Positions 1-8,832 of a stretch of 64,000 nt of DNA are shown piece by piece. The position numbers were made by a program, and so were the translations under genes. The stretch is from contig NZ_CP059572.1 of the NCBI RefSeq assembly GCF_019175365.1, positions 2,232,001-2,296,000 of the forward strand, in the 5' to 3' direction. The notes under the pieces are model-generated. The model did not search any database. It was given only the letters and a program-made list of their open reading frames with translations, and was not told where the DNA came from. Position 1 is the first letter of the stretch; every line of letters begins with the position of its first letter. Origin of the DNA: Actinomadura graeca. Lineage in GTDB: Bacteria; Actinomycetota; Actinomycetes; Streptosporangiales; Streptosporangiaceae.

Positions 1-511
1 CCGAGGACAGCCGCCCGATCGCCGTCCGCAGCTTGCCGAGGGCGGGCGCCGGGCCGCGGGAGAAGGTGTCGTGGAACACCGCGCGGCCGATCGTGGGCAG
101 CTGCCCGGCCCCCCTCCGCAGCGGGGTCACGTGCGGCTCCCCGGCCTGCGGCGGCAGCCAGCCCGCCACCTCGGGACCGGCGCGGAGCCGCAGGTTGCGC
201 GCCAGCTCCGGGTAGCTGTCGGCGTAGGTCTCCAGCCCGATGTAGTGGGCGGTGGCCCGGGTCGCCGGGACGTGCCGCGGATCCGGCACCGCCCGCGCGG
301 GCAGCCGGTCCAGATCGGCCTGGTTGACGTCGACGTACACGAACTGCGTGAAGGCGGGCAGCTCGTGGCGCAGCGCGTCCGGGCGCAGGTGCTGGAAGCC
401 GGTGCCGTCGGGGCCGCAGATCTCGTCGCGGAGCCGGCGCTCCAGCACCGAGCCGATCCAGCAGCCGGTGCCGCCGAGCCCGATGAACATCAGTGGGTGG
501 TAGAGCTTCAT
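1..511 (-). CDS. Tubulin-like GTPase domain protein (5' part, runs off the window)
   Basis: This is the N-terminal 170 residues of a protein whose gene continues past the left edge. It starts MKLYHPLMFIGLGGTG; the GLGGTG glycine loop at residues 11-16 is the form used by bacterial tubulin-like proteins of the Tubulin_2 type, not by FtsZ (GGGTG.G) or ParA (P-loop). The next strand, FVYVDVN at about 57-63, matches the second strand of a Rossmann-like tubulin fold. The ATG lies 22 bases after the stop of the upstream vWA gene, preceded by a GGGGAG ribosome-binding site, so the two are probably co-transcribed. Tubulin_2 proteins are often encoded beside vWA proteins in actinomycetes, in operons thought to mediate conflict or envelope processes. 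The function here is unknown; the family call rests on the glycine motif and the neighbour. Confidence 0.6.
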   Translation of the reverse strand, partial: MKLYHPLMFIGLGGTGCWIGSVLERRLRDEICGPDGTGFQHLRPDALRHELPAFTQFVYVDVNQADLDRLPARAVPDPRHVPATRATAHYIGLETYADSYPELARNLRLRAGPEVAGWLPPQAGEPHVTPLRRGAGQLPTIGRAVFHDTFSRGPAPALGKLRTAIGRLSS

Positions 512-533
512 GGTCGCGTGTCTCCCCGTGGGC

Positions 534-2852
534 TCACAGCCAGTCGTCGGACGGATCGGACGGAACGGGATCGGGCGCGGCCGGCGCGTCCGGCGTCGTG
601 ACCCCGGCCCCGGAGGGCCGGGGAGGAGGCCCCGGAGGGCGGCCGCGCCGGAACAGCCGGCCGAGCAGCCCGCCGGGGGCGTGCCCGGAGGCGACCCGCT
701 CGAAGACGAGGCGCGAGCCGCCGGCGACGTCCTCGCTCTCCGCGCCGAGGGCGACCTGGAACTCGGTGCCCTCCGGGCGGCGCACCATGACGCGGCCGTC
801 CCCGGCGCGGCGCGCCACGAGCGCCTCCTCCCCCGGCGCGGGATGGTCCAGCAGCGGGTTCGACCCGGCGTCGCGGATCACGAACCGGAACTCGTCGGAC
901 CACCGGCCGCGCTGCGGCCGCAGCTCCCGGCCCGCCCGCTCGCCGTTGTGGCGCAGCTCGACCCGCAGCCCGCGGACGTCCCCCCGGACGCGGCCGGCGT
1001 GCCGTCTCAGCCACGCCGCGGCGAGCGCCAGCGCGACCAGCGCGATGCCGCCGAGGATCTGCCAGGAGTGCCGTTCCAGCCACCCAGGGGGCCCCTCGAC
1101 GCCGATGCCGCGCTGCCCGGCGAGATAGACCTTCGCCGGATCGGCCTCGTCGACCAGCTGGACCGTCACCGAGGCCCGGCCGAGCCCGGCCGCCTCGCCG
1201 AACCGCACCGCGAACGGATGCGAGGAGCCGCCGGGCGGGACGGTCAGCGTCGTGCCCGGCGTGACCGTCGCCTGGGCCTTCGGCGGCGCGCGCAGGACGA
1301 GCCGCGCCCGCACGGTCCGGGAGGTGGAGTTGTGCAGCCGGATGGTGCCGCGCACGGCGCCGCCCGGATGCGCCGTCCTCCCGTCCAGGTGCACCTCGCC
1401 CTGGATCTCCGGTGGCCGCGCGATGACGTTCACCGTGGCGGCCGGGTTCGACCCGGACCGCAGGCCCGGCCCCTCCACCCTGCCGGTCAGGGTGACCTTG
1501 CCGGGCGTGCCCGGCGCGGTGAGGACGCCCGCGTACGAGCCGTCGCCCGGCGCGTCGTCGGGGGGCCGCCCGTCATCGCGCATCGGCACCGCCCGCCCGG
1601 CGCCGAGTGCCTGGCCGGTCGCGGTGACCGCGAAGTTCAGCCCGACCAGCTCCTTGGGGTCCTGGACGTAGCCGGCGCGGGTCACCAGGGACAGCCGGAC
1701 GGTGACCTGCTCACCGGTCCGGGCCGTCGGCCGTTCCACCACGAGCGTCGAGCGGATCACGCCCTGGTACATGGTCGTCGCGCCGACCCGCTGCGCGGCG
1801 ACCCCTGCGGGCGCGGTCAGCCTGATCCGCCACCGGCCGTTCAGCGGGGCGGCCACCCGCAGCGCCTCGATGGTGCCGCCGGTGCCGCTGCGGGTGAACC
1901 GCCCGGGCGTGCCGCCCTCCGGGACCGTGCGTCCGTCCGGGGCGACGAACTCCACCCGGACGCGGGGGTCTCCCTTGGCGACCGTCAGCGTCGCCTCGGA
2001 CGCGACGGCGGGGACCGCCAGCGGGAGGTCGAGCGTCCCGCCGGGCGGCAGGTCGCCCTCCGACGGCGGGCTCACCCGGTAGCAGGACGCGGCGGCGTAC
2101 GCCTCGACCAGCGACCGCGCGACCTGCCGGGAGTCCCGCACCCGCCGCGCGCGGGGCCGGGACTCGATGCGCTGGTCGCATCCCCTCTGAGCCCCACCCT
2201 CGGCGAAGCCGTCGAGGCCGGCCTGGTCCACCGAGGGACCGAACCCGAGCGGCCAGATCCCGACCCCTTCACGCCGGGCGGTGCCGAGCTCGTCCCGGAG
2301 CCGCTCCTGCGTCGCGCCGTCACCCGGGCCGGACGCGCCGACGTCCGTCCGCCCGTCGGTGAGCAGGAAGACGCTCTTCACCGCGTTGCCCTGGCCCCCC
2401 GACCTGAGCACCCGCAGCGCCTCCGCGAGGGCGGCGACGTGGTCGGTGTCGTTCCCCTCGGCCTCCGTCCGCGGATGCAGGCCCTTGACGCAAGACGACA
2501 GGTACTGGAGCTGCCCGGCCGTCGTCACGACCGTGGGCCGGCAGTACTGGGTGACCGCCTTCCGGCCGTTCGCGCCGGCGCTCCCGAAGCCCAGCACGGT
2601 GACCCGCGTCCGCGGGTTCAGCCCGCTCTGCACGATGGTCGCGGCCGCCTCCGCCTCGGCGCGCACGTCGCCGGCCGTCAGGCTGCCCGACTCGTCGACC
2701 GCCACCACCAGGTCCAGCGGCGTCGGCTCCGGCGCCCGCGCGTCCGCGCGCTGCGGGAACGCCGGGGGCAGCCCGGCGATCGCGGCGGCCAGCAGCCCCC
2801 GCGCGATCCCCTGTCGCACCCGCCCCGGAAAGGGAGCGAAAGGTCTGATCAT
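534..2852 (-). CDS. Secreted, membrane-anchored vWA domain protein
   Basis: 772 residues from the ATG at 2852, which has a GGGGGCGG site upstream; an in-frame start at 2912 would add 20 residues before the signal peptide and is less likely. The N-terminus (MIRPFAP then a hydrophobic stretch ending near ADA) is a signal peptide. A vWA domain follows at about residues 27-230 with an intact MIDAS motif, DESGS, and later a TDGRTD segment. The middle is made of beta-rich repeats like Ig/CARDB domains. One membrane helix (WQILGGIALVALALAAAWL) lies near residue 596-617, followed by a cytoplasmic basic and proline-rich tail of about 150 residues. The vWA and Ig parts therefore face outside. Likely role: metal-dependent ligand binding at the cell surface, working with the tubulin-like protein encoded just downstream. 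Confidence 0.75.
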   Translation of the reverse strand: MIRPFAPFPGRVRQGIARGLLAAAIAGLPPAFPQRADARAPEPTPLDLVVAVDESGSLTAGDVRAEAEAAATIVQSGLNPRTRVTVLGFGSAGANGRKAVTQYCRPTVVTTAGQLQYLSSCVKGLHPRTEAEGNDTDHVAALAEALRVLRSGGQGNAVKSVFLLTDGRTDVGASGPGDGATQERLRDELGTARREGVGIWPLGFGPSVDQAGLDGFAEGGAQRGCDQRIESRPRARRVRDSRQVARSLVEAYAAASCYRVSPPSEGDLPPGGTLDLPLAVPAVASEATLTVAKGDPRVRVEFVAPDGRTVPEGGTPGRFTRSGTGGTIEALRVAAPLNGRWRIRLTAPAGVAAQRVGATTMYQGVIRSTLVVERPTARTGEQVTVRLSLVTRAGYVQDPKELVGLNFAVTATGQALGAGRAVPMRDDGRPPDDAPGDGSYAGVLTAPGTPGKVTLTGRVEGPGLRSGSNPAATVNVIARPPEIQGEVHLDGRTAHPGGAVRGTIRLHNSTSRTVRARLVLRAPPKAQATVTPGTTLTVPPGGSSHPFAVRFGEAAGLGRASVTVQLVDEADPAKVYLAGQRGIGVEGPPGWLERHSWQILGGIALVALALAAAWLRRHAGRVRGDVRGLRVELRHNGERAGRELRPQRGRWSDEFRFVIRDAGSNPLLDHPAPGEEALVARRAGDGRVMVRRPEGTEFQVALGAESEDVAGGSRLVFERVASGHAPGGLLGRLFRRGRPPGPPPRPSGAGVTTPDAPAAPDPVPSDPSDDWL

Positions 2853-3016
2853 CGTCGTCACCGCCCCCGGCGTGGTCGGAAGGCGCGGAGGCGAACGGCT
2901 GCGCCGGACCACCGTGCCCTGGACGCGGATGCTTCCAGGGACGCGGGGCCGAGAACACGTACTGGTACGCCTTCCGCCCGTCTCCGCCGAAACGCCGTGC
3001 CGGAGGGGAAATGCAC

Positions 3017-3051
3017 AGAGGCCGGTCCCGCGCGGGGCGGGGCCGGCCTCT
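3017..3051 (-). terminator. Strong hairpin after the S1 protease gene
   Basis: Arms at 3017-3031 (AGAGGCCGGTCCCGC) and 3037-3051 pair over 15 base pairs with one G-T wobble and a five-base loop. It lies 24 bases beyond the protease stop codon. There is no long T-run, as is usual in high-GC actinomycetes. Confidence 0.7.
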
Positions 3052-3074
3052 CCCGGTGCTGGTCTGCCGGCCGG

Positions 3075-4196
3075 TCAGGTCACCCGGGCGCCGAACGCCT
3101 TGAGGGGCTCGGTCACCGGCTGGAAGAAGGTGACGCCGCCGCTCGTGCAGTCGCCGGATCCGCCGGAGGTCAGGCCCAGGGCGGTGCTCCCGCTGAAGAG
3201 CGACCCGCCGCTGTCGCCGGGCTCCGCGCAGACGGTCGTCTGGATCGTCCCGGTGACGGTGCCCTCGGGATAGTTCACCGTCGCGTTGACGGCGGTGACG
3301 GAGCCGCTGCGCAGGCCGGTGGTGCTCCCGCTGCGGAAGACCCGCTGGCCGACGACGGCGTCCCCGGCCTGGGTGATGTCCTGCTTCTGTCCGTTGTAGA
3401 GGTTGACGGCGCCCTCTCCCGCCGCGTTGGTCTGGACGAGCGCGAAGTCGTCGCCGGGGAAGCTGCTCCGCACGGTGTTGCCGAGGGCCTGCGCGCCCTG
3501 CTGGTCCGTGGTCCACGCCTTGACGGCGTTGCCGCAGTGCCCGGCGGTCAGGAAGAAGTCCTGGTTGCCGCGCTTGACGTTGAAGCCGAGGGAGCAGCGG
3601 GCGCCCGCGCCGAAGATCGCGTCGCCGCCGAGCGCGAGGGTGCGCAGGCGGCCGGGGACGCGGACCATCCGGACCGACGCCCCCATCTTCGTGGTCGTCC
3701 GCTGGACGGCGGCCATGCGGGCGCCGGTGACCGTGTCGTCCGTCCACACCGTCACCTTGGACGTGACGGGGTCGACGGCCCAGCCGGTGCCGGAGATGCC
3801 GGACGTCGACCTGCGGAGCGTCGCGGTGATCCGGTTCAGGGTCGCGGGGCTCGTGCGCGCCTTCTTCGCGACGGCGCCCGCGGCGCGCACCTTCGCGGCG
3901 TCCGCGGCGTTGGTGACGGTGACGACGGGCCGGCCGGCGGAGTCGAGATAGGCGCCGGCCGTGCGTCTGCCGAGCTGGCCCGCCAGCCTGGCGGCGAGCG
4001 CCGCGGCCGACGCGTTCGCCGGCCTGGCCGCGCTGTCGCCGGCGAGCGCGGCCTGCTGCCCGCCGCCGGCCGACATGTCCGGTCTTCCTACCGCGTACAG
4101 CGAGCCGGCCGCGAGGCCGGCGGTTCCGATGACCACAGCGGTCCACGTGGCCGCGGTGCGCACAGGGCTTTTCCTCGCGGCGTTACGGCGCCTCAT
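3075..4196 (-). CDS. Secreted chymotrypsin-like (streptogrisin/S1E) serine protease precursor
   Basis: 373 residues from the ATG at 4196, chosen because GGAGG lies seven bases upstream and the protein then opens with a basic signal peptide (MRRRNAARKS, then AATWTAVVIGTAGLAAGSL). Residues of about 50-170 form an alpha-lytic-type prodomain. The mature domain carries the full catalytic triad: His in LTAGHC (about 217), Asp in DDFALVQ (about 247) and Ser in GDSGGSLF (about 329). Four cysteines are placed as in streptogrisins. Family members are exported as zymogens, cleave off their own prodomain and digest extracellular protein. The gene stands alone between its own terminator and a 360-base upstream gap. 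Confidence 0.9.
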   Translation of the reverse strand: MRRRNAARKSPVRTAATWTAVVIGTAGLAAGSLYAVGRPDMSAGGGQQAALAGDSAARPANASAAALAARLAGQLGRRTAGAYLDSAGRPVVTVTNAADAAKVRAAGAVAKKARTSPATLNRITATLRRSTSGISGTGWAVDPVTSKVTVWTDDTVTGARMAAVQRTTTKMGASVRMVRVPGRLRTLALGGDAIFGAGARCSLGFNVKRGNQDFFLTAGHCGNAVKAWTTDQQGAQALGNTVRSSFPGDDFALVQTNAAGEGAVNLYNGQKQDITQAGDAVVGQRVFRSGSTTGLRSGSVTAVNATVNYPEGTVTGTIQTTVCAEPGDSGGSLFSGSTALGLTSGGSGDCTSGGVTFFQPVTEPLKAFGARVT

Positions 4197-4527
4197 GTGT
4201 CCTCCAAGGTCCGATCTGTGCGTGGCAATACGGCCCTGTTGCCGGACGGAGTTCAAGCCCCCGGAGCGCCGCAGGTGAGAGGCCCCGGCGTCGTCACCGT
4301 CTCCGGGCGAGCCGCCTCGGGATCGGCGCGAGCGGATAGACACGCCAGAAGTAGGCGTCGGCGGCGTGCTGGTCGCCCGGATAGCTGACCGCCTCAGCGA
4401 TCCGCCACGTGGAGGAGATGCTCGAAGAGGAACCGTCGGATGCCCGAGGAGTCCCCCATGAGCGACGTCGTCCCGGTCGGAGAGGCACCACCGATCAGCG
4501 TGTCGTGAGACGCGCTGGACGGGGCCG
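4197..4527. other. Intergenic region upstream of the protease; no convincing gene
   Basis: This gap holds the protease leader and presumably its promoter. A 65-codon minus-strand frame (4294-4491, containing AYFWRVYPLAPIP) and an overlapping 21-codon frame (MGDSSGIRRFLFEHLLHVADR with its ATG near 4480) are open, but neither has a good ribosome-binding site or a recognisable family. They could be remnants of one frameshifted gene. I would not call either a gene. Confidence 0.4.
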
Positions 4528-4555
4528 CGGGTGCCGCCGTGGGGGGCGGCACCCG
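4528..4555 (-). terminator. Hairpin terminator at the end of the catabolic operon
   Basis: A perfect 11-bp stem (CGGGTGCCGCC at 4528-4538 with 4545-4555) and a six-base loop, starting six bases beyond the stop codon of the metallolyase/OHCU fusion gene. Confidence 0.65.
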
Positions 4556-4560
4556 GGTCG

Positions 4561-6408
4561 TCACGCGGGGGCGGGCCGGGGAAGCGGCGCGGTCACGGCG
4601 GCCGTGCGGCGCAGCCGTCTCCGCACGATCGCGGTCAGTTCCGCGCGGGCCACCGACAGCTCCTGCGGCCTGGTGTTCGCCATGCGCCGCCGCAGGTCCG
4701 CGGCGAGCTCGGCGGTGGTGCGCCCTTCGGCCGCGACGAGGTAGGTGAACCCGAAGCGGGCCCGGTACTCCGCGTTGAGCCGGGCCACCTCGCGCAGCGC
4801 CTCCGGGGACGCCGCGAGGGAGGACTGCTCCAGTGTGGAGAAGCTCGACGCGAGGTCCGCGCCGCCGGTGTCGGCGCCGATCGGCGGGTGCTTGTCCACC
4901 AGCGCCGCGAGCGAGTCGTCGGTCAGGGCCGTCAGGCCCTCGCAGGCGGCCGCGTCCAGCGCCGTCCAGGTGCGGTAGGGCCGCCCGGCGGCCAGCCGGT
5001 CCGCCCACGGCGCCCAGCAGCAGCAGGCGTAGACCAGCTCGGTGAACCGGCGAGTGTCGAGCGCGTTGAGGGCCGCGACGCCCGCGTCGACGGCGGCGTC
5101 GGTCGTGTCGGTCGGGACGAACACCTCCCGGCGGCGCAAATCCGCGAGGGTCCGGTCGGCGATCTCGTTCACGCGTTCCGGTTCGAGCCAGCGCGGGTAC
5201 CGCTCGATGCCGGCGACGGCCTCGTCGAGCGCCCGCCGGACGGCGGAGATCTCCTCGGCGGTGAGCGACAGGCCCCTCGACTCCGCAAGCGCCTCGGCCA
5301 TGTCGTCGGTGCCGAGGCCGTCCCACACCCACTCCAGCCGCCCGCCGACCACCTCGGGCGCCACGCACGACGACGGCGGCGGGAACGCGTCCGGCCCGTC
5401 GCGCAGCGCGGCGGCGACGTCGCGGGGCATGTGGCGCAGGTAGGCGTACCGGCCGACGACCGGCTTGAGGGGCGGGATGGGCAGGCCCGACTCCCGCTCC
5501 ACGGTCCGCGCGAGCCGCGTGAGCGCCGACAGGTCGATGCCGGTCCGCACGCCGTAGAGGGTCTCCAGGGACAGGACCACCTCCTCCATCGCCGCGAACC
5601 CGCACCGGTACGACACGCCTCCGGCGGCGACGTCGGGGGACGCGCCGGCGGTGGCGGCGGCGATCGTGCACGCCGTGGCGAGGCCGAAGTCGTCGTGGGT
5701 GTGCATCGTCAGCGGCACGGGCGCCACCAGCCCGTCGCGGAACGTCCGGACGAACAGGACCATGGCCTCCGGGCCGAGGCTGCTCACCGAGTCCATCAGG
5801 TCGACGCGCAGCACCCCGAGCTCGATCGCGCGGTTGACCACGGGCAGCATCTCGCCGAGGTCGCGCAGGCCCGCCTGCGCGACGGTGACGGTCACGCCCA
5901 CGCCCAGCCCGCGGGCCACGTCGAACAGCTCCTCCAGCTCGTCCAGCTGCCGTGCCCGGGCGTCCGGGCCGGGCGCCGGGACGATGCCGGGGGCGAGGGT
6001 GTCGGCGCCGAGGTCGACGAGCAGCTCGGCGGTCTCGCGCATGCCGACCGGCGGGACGCGGGCCCCGTCGGACAGCAGGGTGTCGGCGAAGACGTTCAGG
6101 GTGAACCCGAAGTCGCGGGAGCCGATCGCGCGCACCAGTTCGAGCTGCCGCTCGGGCGGCGCCGTGGCGCCGGTCCAGTCCACGTTGAGGCATTCGTGCC
6201 GCACCCCGGCCAGCGCGAGCTCCTCGGCGATCCGCAGGAACCCGTCGATGGTGGTGACGGTGCCGGCGGTGAACAGCGTCTTGCGGAGCGTGCTGTCGAT
6301 GAGGGTGAGGGGGTCGGGCCAGTCGTATCCGTCGTGCAGCTCGGGCCGGATGTTGAACGGGCTGACCCGGTACACCCCGTCCATCTGCCAGACACGGTCG
6401 TCGTGCAT
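4561..6408 (-). CDS. Fusion of a DRE-TIM metallolyase-like domain with an OHCU decarboxylase domain
   Basis: 615 residues; the ATG has GAGAGG just upstream. Residues of about 30-330 form a TIM barrel of the HMG-CoA lyase/homocitrate synthase/isopropylmalate synthase superfamily, with the metal-binding His-x-His in LTMHTHDDFGLA (H236, H238). The usual Arg-Asp of the TLRDG motif is TLRKT here (R42, K43), so one metal ligand is replaced. Residues of about 445-610 are a 2-oxo-4-hydroxy-4-carboxy-5-ureidoimidazoline (OHCU, UraD) decarboxylase domain: DKHPPIG (H507), STLEQ (E527), FGFTYLVAAEGR and a closing arginine-rich helix. OHCU decarboxylase normally works in urate breakdown. It is the last gene of the operon after an ABC importer. 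The substrate is unknown; a carbon-carbon cleavage plus ureide decarboxylation is plausible. The fusion looks unusual to me. Confidence 0.75.
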   Translation of the reverse strand: MHDDRVWQMDGVYRVSPFNIRPELHDGYDWPDPLTLIDSTLRKTLFTAGTVTTIDGFLRIAEELALAGVRHECLNVDWTGATAPPERQLELVRAIGSRDFGFTLNVFADTLLSDGARVPPVGMRETAELLVDLGADTLAPGIVPAPGPDARARQLDELEELFDVARGLGVGVTVTVAQAGLRDLGEMLPVVNRAIELGVLRVDLMDSVSSLGPEAMVLFVRTFRDGLVAPVPLTMHTHDDFGLATACTIAAATAGASPDVAAGGVSYRCGFAAMEEVVLSLETLYGVRTGIDLSALTRLARTVERESGLPIPPLKPVVGRYAYLRHMPRDVAAALRDGPDAFPPPSSCVAPEVVGGRLEWVWDGLGTDDMAEALAESRGLSLTAEEISAVRRALDEAVAGIERYPRWLEPERVNEIADRTLADLRRREVFVPTDTTDAAVDAGVAALNALDTRRFTELVYACCCWAPWADRLAAGRPYRTWTALDAAACEGLTALTDDSLAALVDKHPPIGADTGGADLASSFSTLEQSSLAASPEALREVARLNAEYRARFGFTYLVAAEGRTTAELAADLRRRMANTRPQELSVARAELTAIVRRRLRRTAAVTAPLPRPAPA

Positions 6409-6466
6409 CTGTTCCTCTCTTCATGCGGTGCCCGGGGGAAGGGCACCCGGCCGCGCCCGGACGGGG

Positions 6467-7231
6467 TCAGGTCACCCGGTCCAGGGTCCAGCGCTCCAGC
6501 CGGGTCGCGGCGACGAACGCCAGGACCGCGAGCGCCGTGGCGACCACGCCGGTCCCCCACGCCCGGGCGTAGTGCGCGTACGACACGGAGTCCACGAACA
6601 TGAACCCCAGGCCGCTCTTGCCGATGAGGAACTCGGCCAGCATCGCCGACAGGATCGTGCTGGGGGCGGCGATGCGGACGGCCACCAGCGCGTTCGGCAC
6701 CGCGTACGGGATCAGCAGGCGGACGAGGGTGGAGGACTTCGACGCGCCGAGCACCGCGAAGACGTCCCGGGTGCTCACCGACGGCGAGCTGAGCCCGGAG
6801 GCGACCAGGCTGAACGCCGGGAAGAACGTCACGACCACCGTGATGCCGACGACCGCGGGCTTGCCGGTGCCGAGCAGCCCGATCATGACCGGCACGATCG
6901 CCACGACCGGCACCGACCGCATCAGCACCGCCGCGGGCGTGAGCACCGCGGTCAGGAGGCGGGACGACCAGACCAGGACGGCCAGCAGCCCCCCGACGAG
7001 CGTCCCGATGACCAGGCCGGCCAGGGCCGTCCAGGTCGTGGTGAGCACCGGCCCGACGTAGGCGTCCGCGTGGGTGAGGATGTCCGCGGCCACGGCCTGG
7101 GGCATGGGGGCCACCAGCTCGGTGTACCCGTTCACCTGGACCCACAGCGCCCATCCGCCGACCAGGAGGACGGTCGGCCAGGCGAGCTGGAGGATCCGCA
7201 CCGGGATCTGCGACGTGCGCGCTATGTTCAC
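6467..7231 (-). CDS. ABC transporter permease, nitrate/sulfonate/NMT1-type
   Basis: 254 residues from a GTG at 7231, chosen because GAGGAGG lies six bases upstream; a longer reading from 7276 would overlap the preceding gene. Five to six hydrophobic segments span the length, and the inner-membrane-permease loop (EFLIGKSGLGFMF, about 190-205) is the EAA-type motif that contacts the ATPase. It belongs to the SsuC/TauC/NrtB permease family. Ten bases separate it from a second, homologous permease gene, so the importer probably works as a heterodimeric channel, with the ATPase and lipoprotein encoded upstream in the same operon. Confidence 0.88.
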   Translation of the reverse strand: MNIARTSQIPVRILQLAWPTVLLVGGWALWVQVNGYTELVAPMPQAVAADILTHADAYVGPVLTTTWTALAGLVIGTLVGGLLAVLVWSSRLLTAVLTPAAVLMRSVPVVAIVPVMIGLLGTGKPAVVGITVVVTFFPAFSLVASGLSSPSVSTRDVFAVLGASKSSTLVRLLIPYAVPNALVAVRIAAPSTILSAMLAEFLIGKSGLGFMFVDSVSYAHYARAWGTGVVATALAVLAFVAATRLERWTLDRVT

Positions 7232-7241
7232 GCGTTCCTCC

Positions 7242-7988
7242 TCAGGTGAATCGGCGGACGGAGGCCCGGCGGACACCGGTCAACGTCCCGTAGGCGGCCA
7301 GGGACACGATCGAGACGCACAGCGCGGCCGCCCACAGCTGGACGATCTCGAAGTTCTGCATGGAGCTCACCAGCAGGAGCCCGATGCCGCGCGGGGCCCC
7401 GAACCACTCCCCGACGACCGCGCCGAGCAGCGCCGCCGGGGCCGCCAGCGCCAGCCCGTCGAAGAACGCCGGGACCGCCGCGGGGGCCCGCAGCCGCACC
7501 ATGGTGGTCGTCCGGGAGGCGCCGAGGACCGCGAACAGGTCGTCCAGGTTCGTCGCCGGGCGCGAGAACGCCGACGACATCGCGACGAACACCGCGAAGC
7601 CCGAGCCGAGCGCGGCGATCACCGCCGGTGTCCGCTCGTTGCCGACCGTGTTGACCAGGACCGGGCCGAGCGCGATCAGCGGCAGGGTGCTGAGCAGGAT
7701 CGCCAGCTGGTTCATGCCGCTGCGCAGCCACGGGATCACCAGGCCGAGCGCCGCGGCGACGACCCCGGCGAGGACGCCGATGGCGAGCCCGGTCAGCGCC
7801 TCGGCCGCGGTCGCCTTGACCGCGCGGGTGAGGATCACCCGTCCCGGCTCGCCGACGCCGTAGTCGATGACGGACGTCAGCGGCGGCCAGGTCTCCCCGG
7901 CCACCCCGGTCCGGCCGACCAGCTCGAACAGGCCCAGCAGGATCAGGACGCCGAGGACGCTGGTGCCGATCCTGCGCACGGCGATCAC
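7242..7988 (-). CDS. ABC transporter permease, nitrate/sulfonate/NMT1-type (second subunit)
   Basis: 248 residues from a GTG at 7988. That GTG overlaps the stop codon of the ATPase gene as GTGA, and GGGGGAGGG lies upstream, which fixes this start against a longer reading. The protein begins with a membrane helix (TSVLGVLILLGLFELVG) and has further helices, with the conserved GEWFGAPRGIGLLL loop near residue 185-200. It pairs with the similar permease encoded ten bases downstream. Confidence 0.88.
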   Translation of the reverse strand: MIAVRRIGTSVLGVLILLGLFELVGRTGVAGETWPPLTSVIDYGVGEPGRVILTRAVKATAAEALTGLAIGVLAGVVAAALGLVIPWLRSGMNQLAILLSTLPLIALGPVLVNTVGNERTPAVIAALGSGFAVFVAMSSAFSRPATNLDDLFAVLGASRTTTMVRLRAPAAVPAFFDGLALAAPAALLGAVVGEWFGAPRGIGLLLVSSMQNFEIVQLWAAALCVSIVSLAAYGTLTGVRRASVRRFT

Positions 7989-8824
7989 GGTTTCCCTCCC
8001 CCGGACGGGTCGTCGAGCAGCGAGATGAGCCGGTCGACGACTTCGTGGAACCCGTGGCTGCGGGTGAAGTCCTCCCCGCGCGGCCGCGGCGCCGGGACCT
8101 CCTCGACGTGGGCCACCGACCCCGGGCGGCCGGTCAGCACGATCACCCGGTCGGCGAGCAGGACGGCCTCGGCCACGTCGTGGGTCACCAGCACGGTGGT
8201 GGTGCGCCGCCGCGCCCACACGCCCCCGAGCTCCAGGTTGAGCCGGCGGCGGGTGACGGCGTCCAGGGCGCCGAACGGCTCGTCGAGCAGCAGCACGTCG
8301 GGGTCCAGCGCCATGGACCTGGCGATCGAGATCCGCTGCCGCATCCCGCCGGACAGCTGCTTCGGCCGGGCCTTGGCGAAACCCTCCAGTCCGACCGTCT
8401 CCAGCAGGGCGCGGATCCGCTCCTCGGGCACGGAGCGGCCCGCGAGCCGGAACGGCAGCGCGATGTTGTCCCAGGCGCTCGCCCAGGGCAGCAGCGCCGA
8501 GTCCTGGAACGCGACGCCGAGGCGGTGCTCGGCGATCAGCGCGGACGGGGCGCCGCCTTCGACCTCGACGGAGCCGGAGGTGGGCGTCTCCAGCCCGGCG
8601 ATCATCCGCAGCACCGTCGACTTGCCGCAGCCCGACGGCCCGAGCAGGGCGACGAACTCGCCGCGCGCGATGGTCAGGTCGATCCCGTCCAGCACGCGCA
8701 GCGCCTCGCGGCGGCGCGACAGGTCGAACTCCTTCGCGACGCCGCGCAGCTCGACCGCGGCGTGGTCCGCGGCGTGGTCCGCGGCCCGCCCGTTCCGCCT
8801 GGAGTGACGCCCCTTGTCGACCAT
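7985..8824 (-). CDS. ABC transporter ATPase subunit, SsuB/TauB/NrtD type
   Basis: 279 residues from the ATG at 8824, nine bases after the binding-protein stop. All ATPase motifs are present: Walker A GPSGCGKST, the Q-loop, signature LSGGMRQR, Walker B VLLLDEPFGALD and the H-loop VTHDVAEA. The short N-terminal extension (MVDKGRHSRRN, then DHAADHAAVELRG) contains a short repeat, ADHAADHAA, encoded by a near-duplicated GCGTGGTCCGCG. It energises uptake through the two downstream permeases; the GTGA overlap implies translational coupling to the first permease. Confidence 0.92.
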   Translation of the reverse strand: MVDKGRHSRRNGRAADHAADHAAVELRGVAKEFDLSRRREALRVLDGIDLTIARGEFVALLGPSGCGKSTVLRMIAGLETPTSGSVEVEGGAPSALIAEHRLGVAFQDSALLPWASAWDNIALPFRLAGRSVPEERIRALLETVGLEGFAKARPKQLSGGMRQRISIARSMALDPDVLLLDEPFGALDAVTRRRLNLELGGVWARRRTTTVLVTHDVAEAVLLADRVIVLTGRPGSVAHVEEVPAPRPRGEDFTRSHGFHEVVDRLISLLDDPSGGGKP

Positions 8825-8832
8825 GGCGCCGC

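Noticed and set aside
510..4388. A plus-strand open frame of almost 1300 codons
   Set aside because: It is antisense to the vWA and protease genes and is composed of Arg, Gly, Pro and Asp as expected from reading GC-rich coding DNA in the opposite frame. No domain or ribosome-binding site.
4294..4491. 65-codon minus-strand frame containing AYFWRVYPLAPIP
   Set aside because: No ribosome-binding site or homology that I know; left as unexplained intergenic sequence.
4394..6424. Long minus-strand frame over the metallolyase/OHCU gene
   Set aside because: A shifted frame of a real gene; the content is Arg/Ala/Gly-rich without motifs, while the 4561-6408 frame has two recognisable domains.
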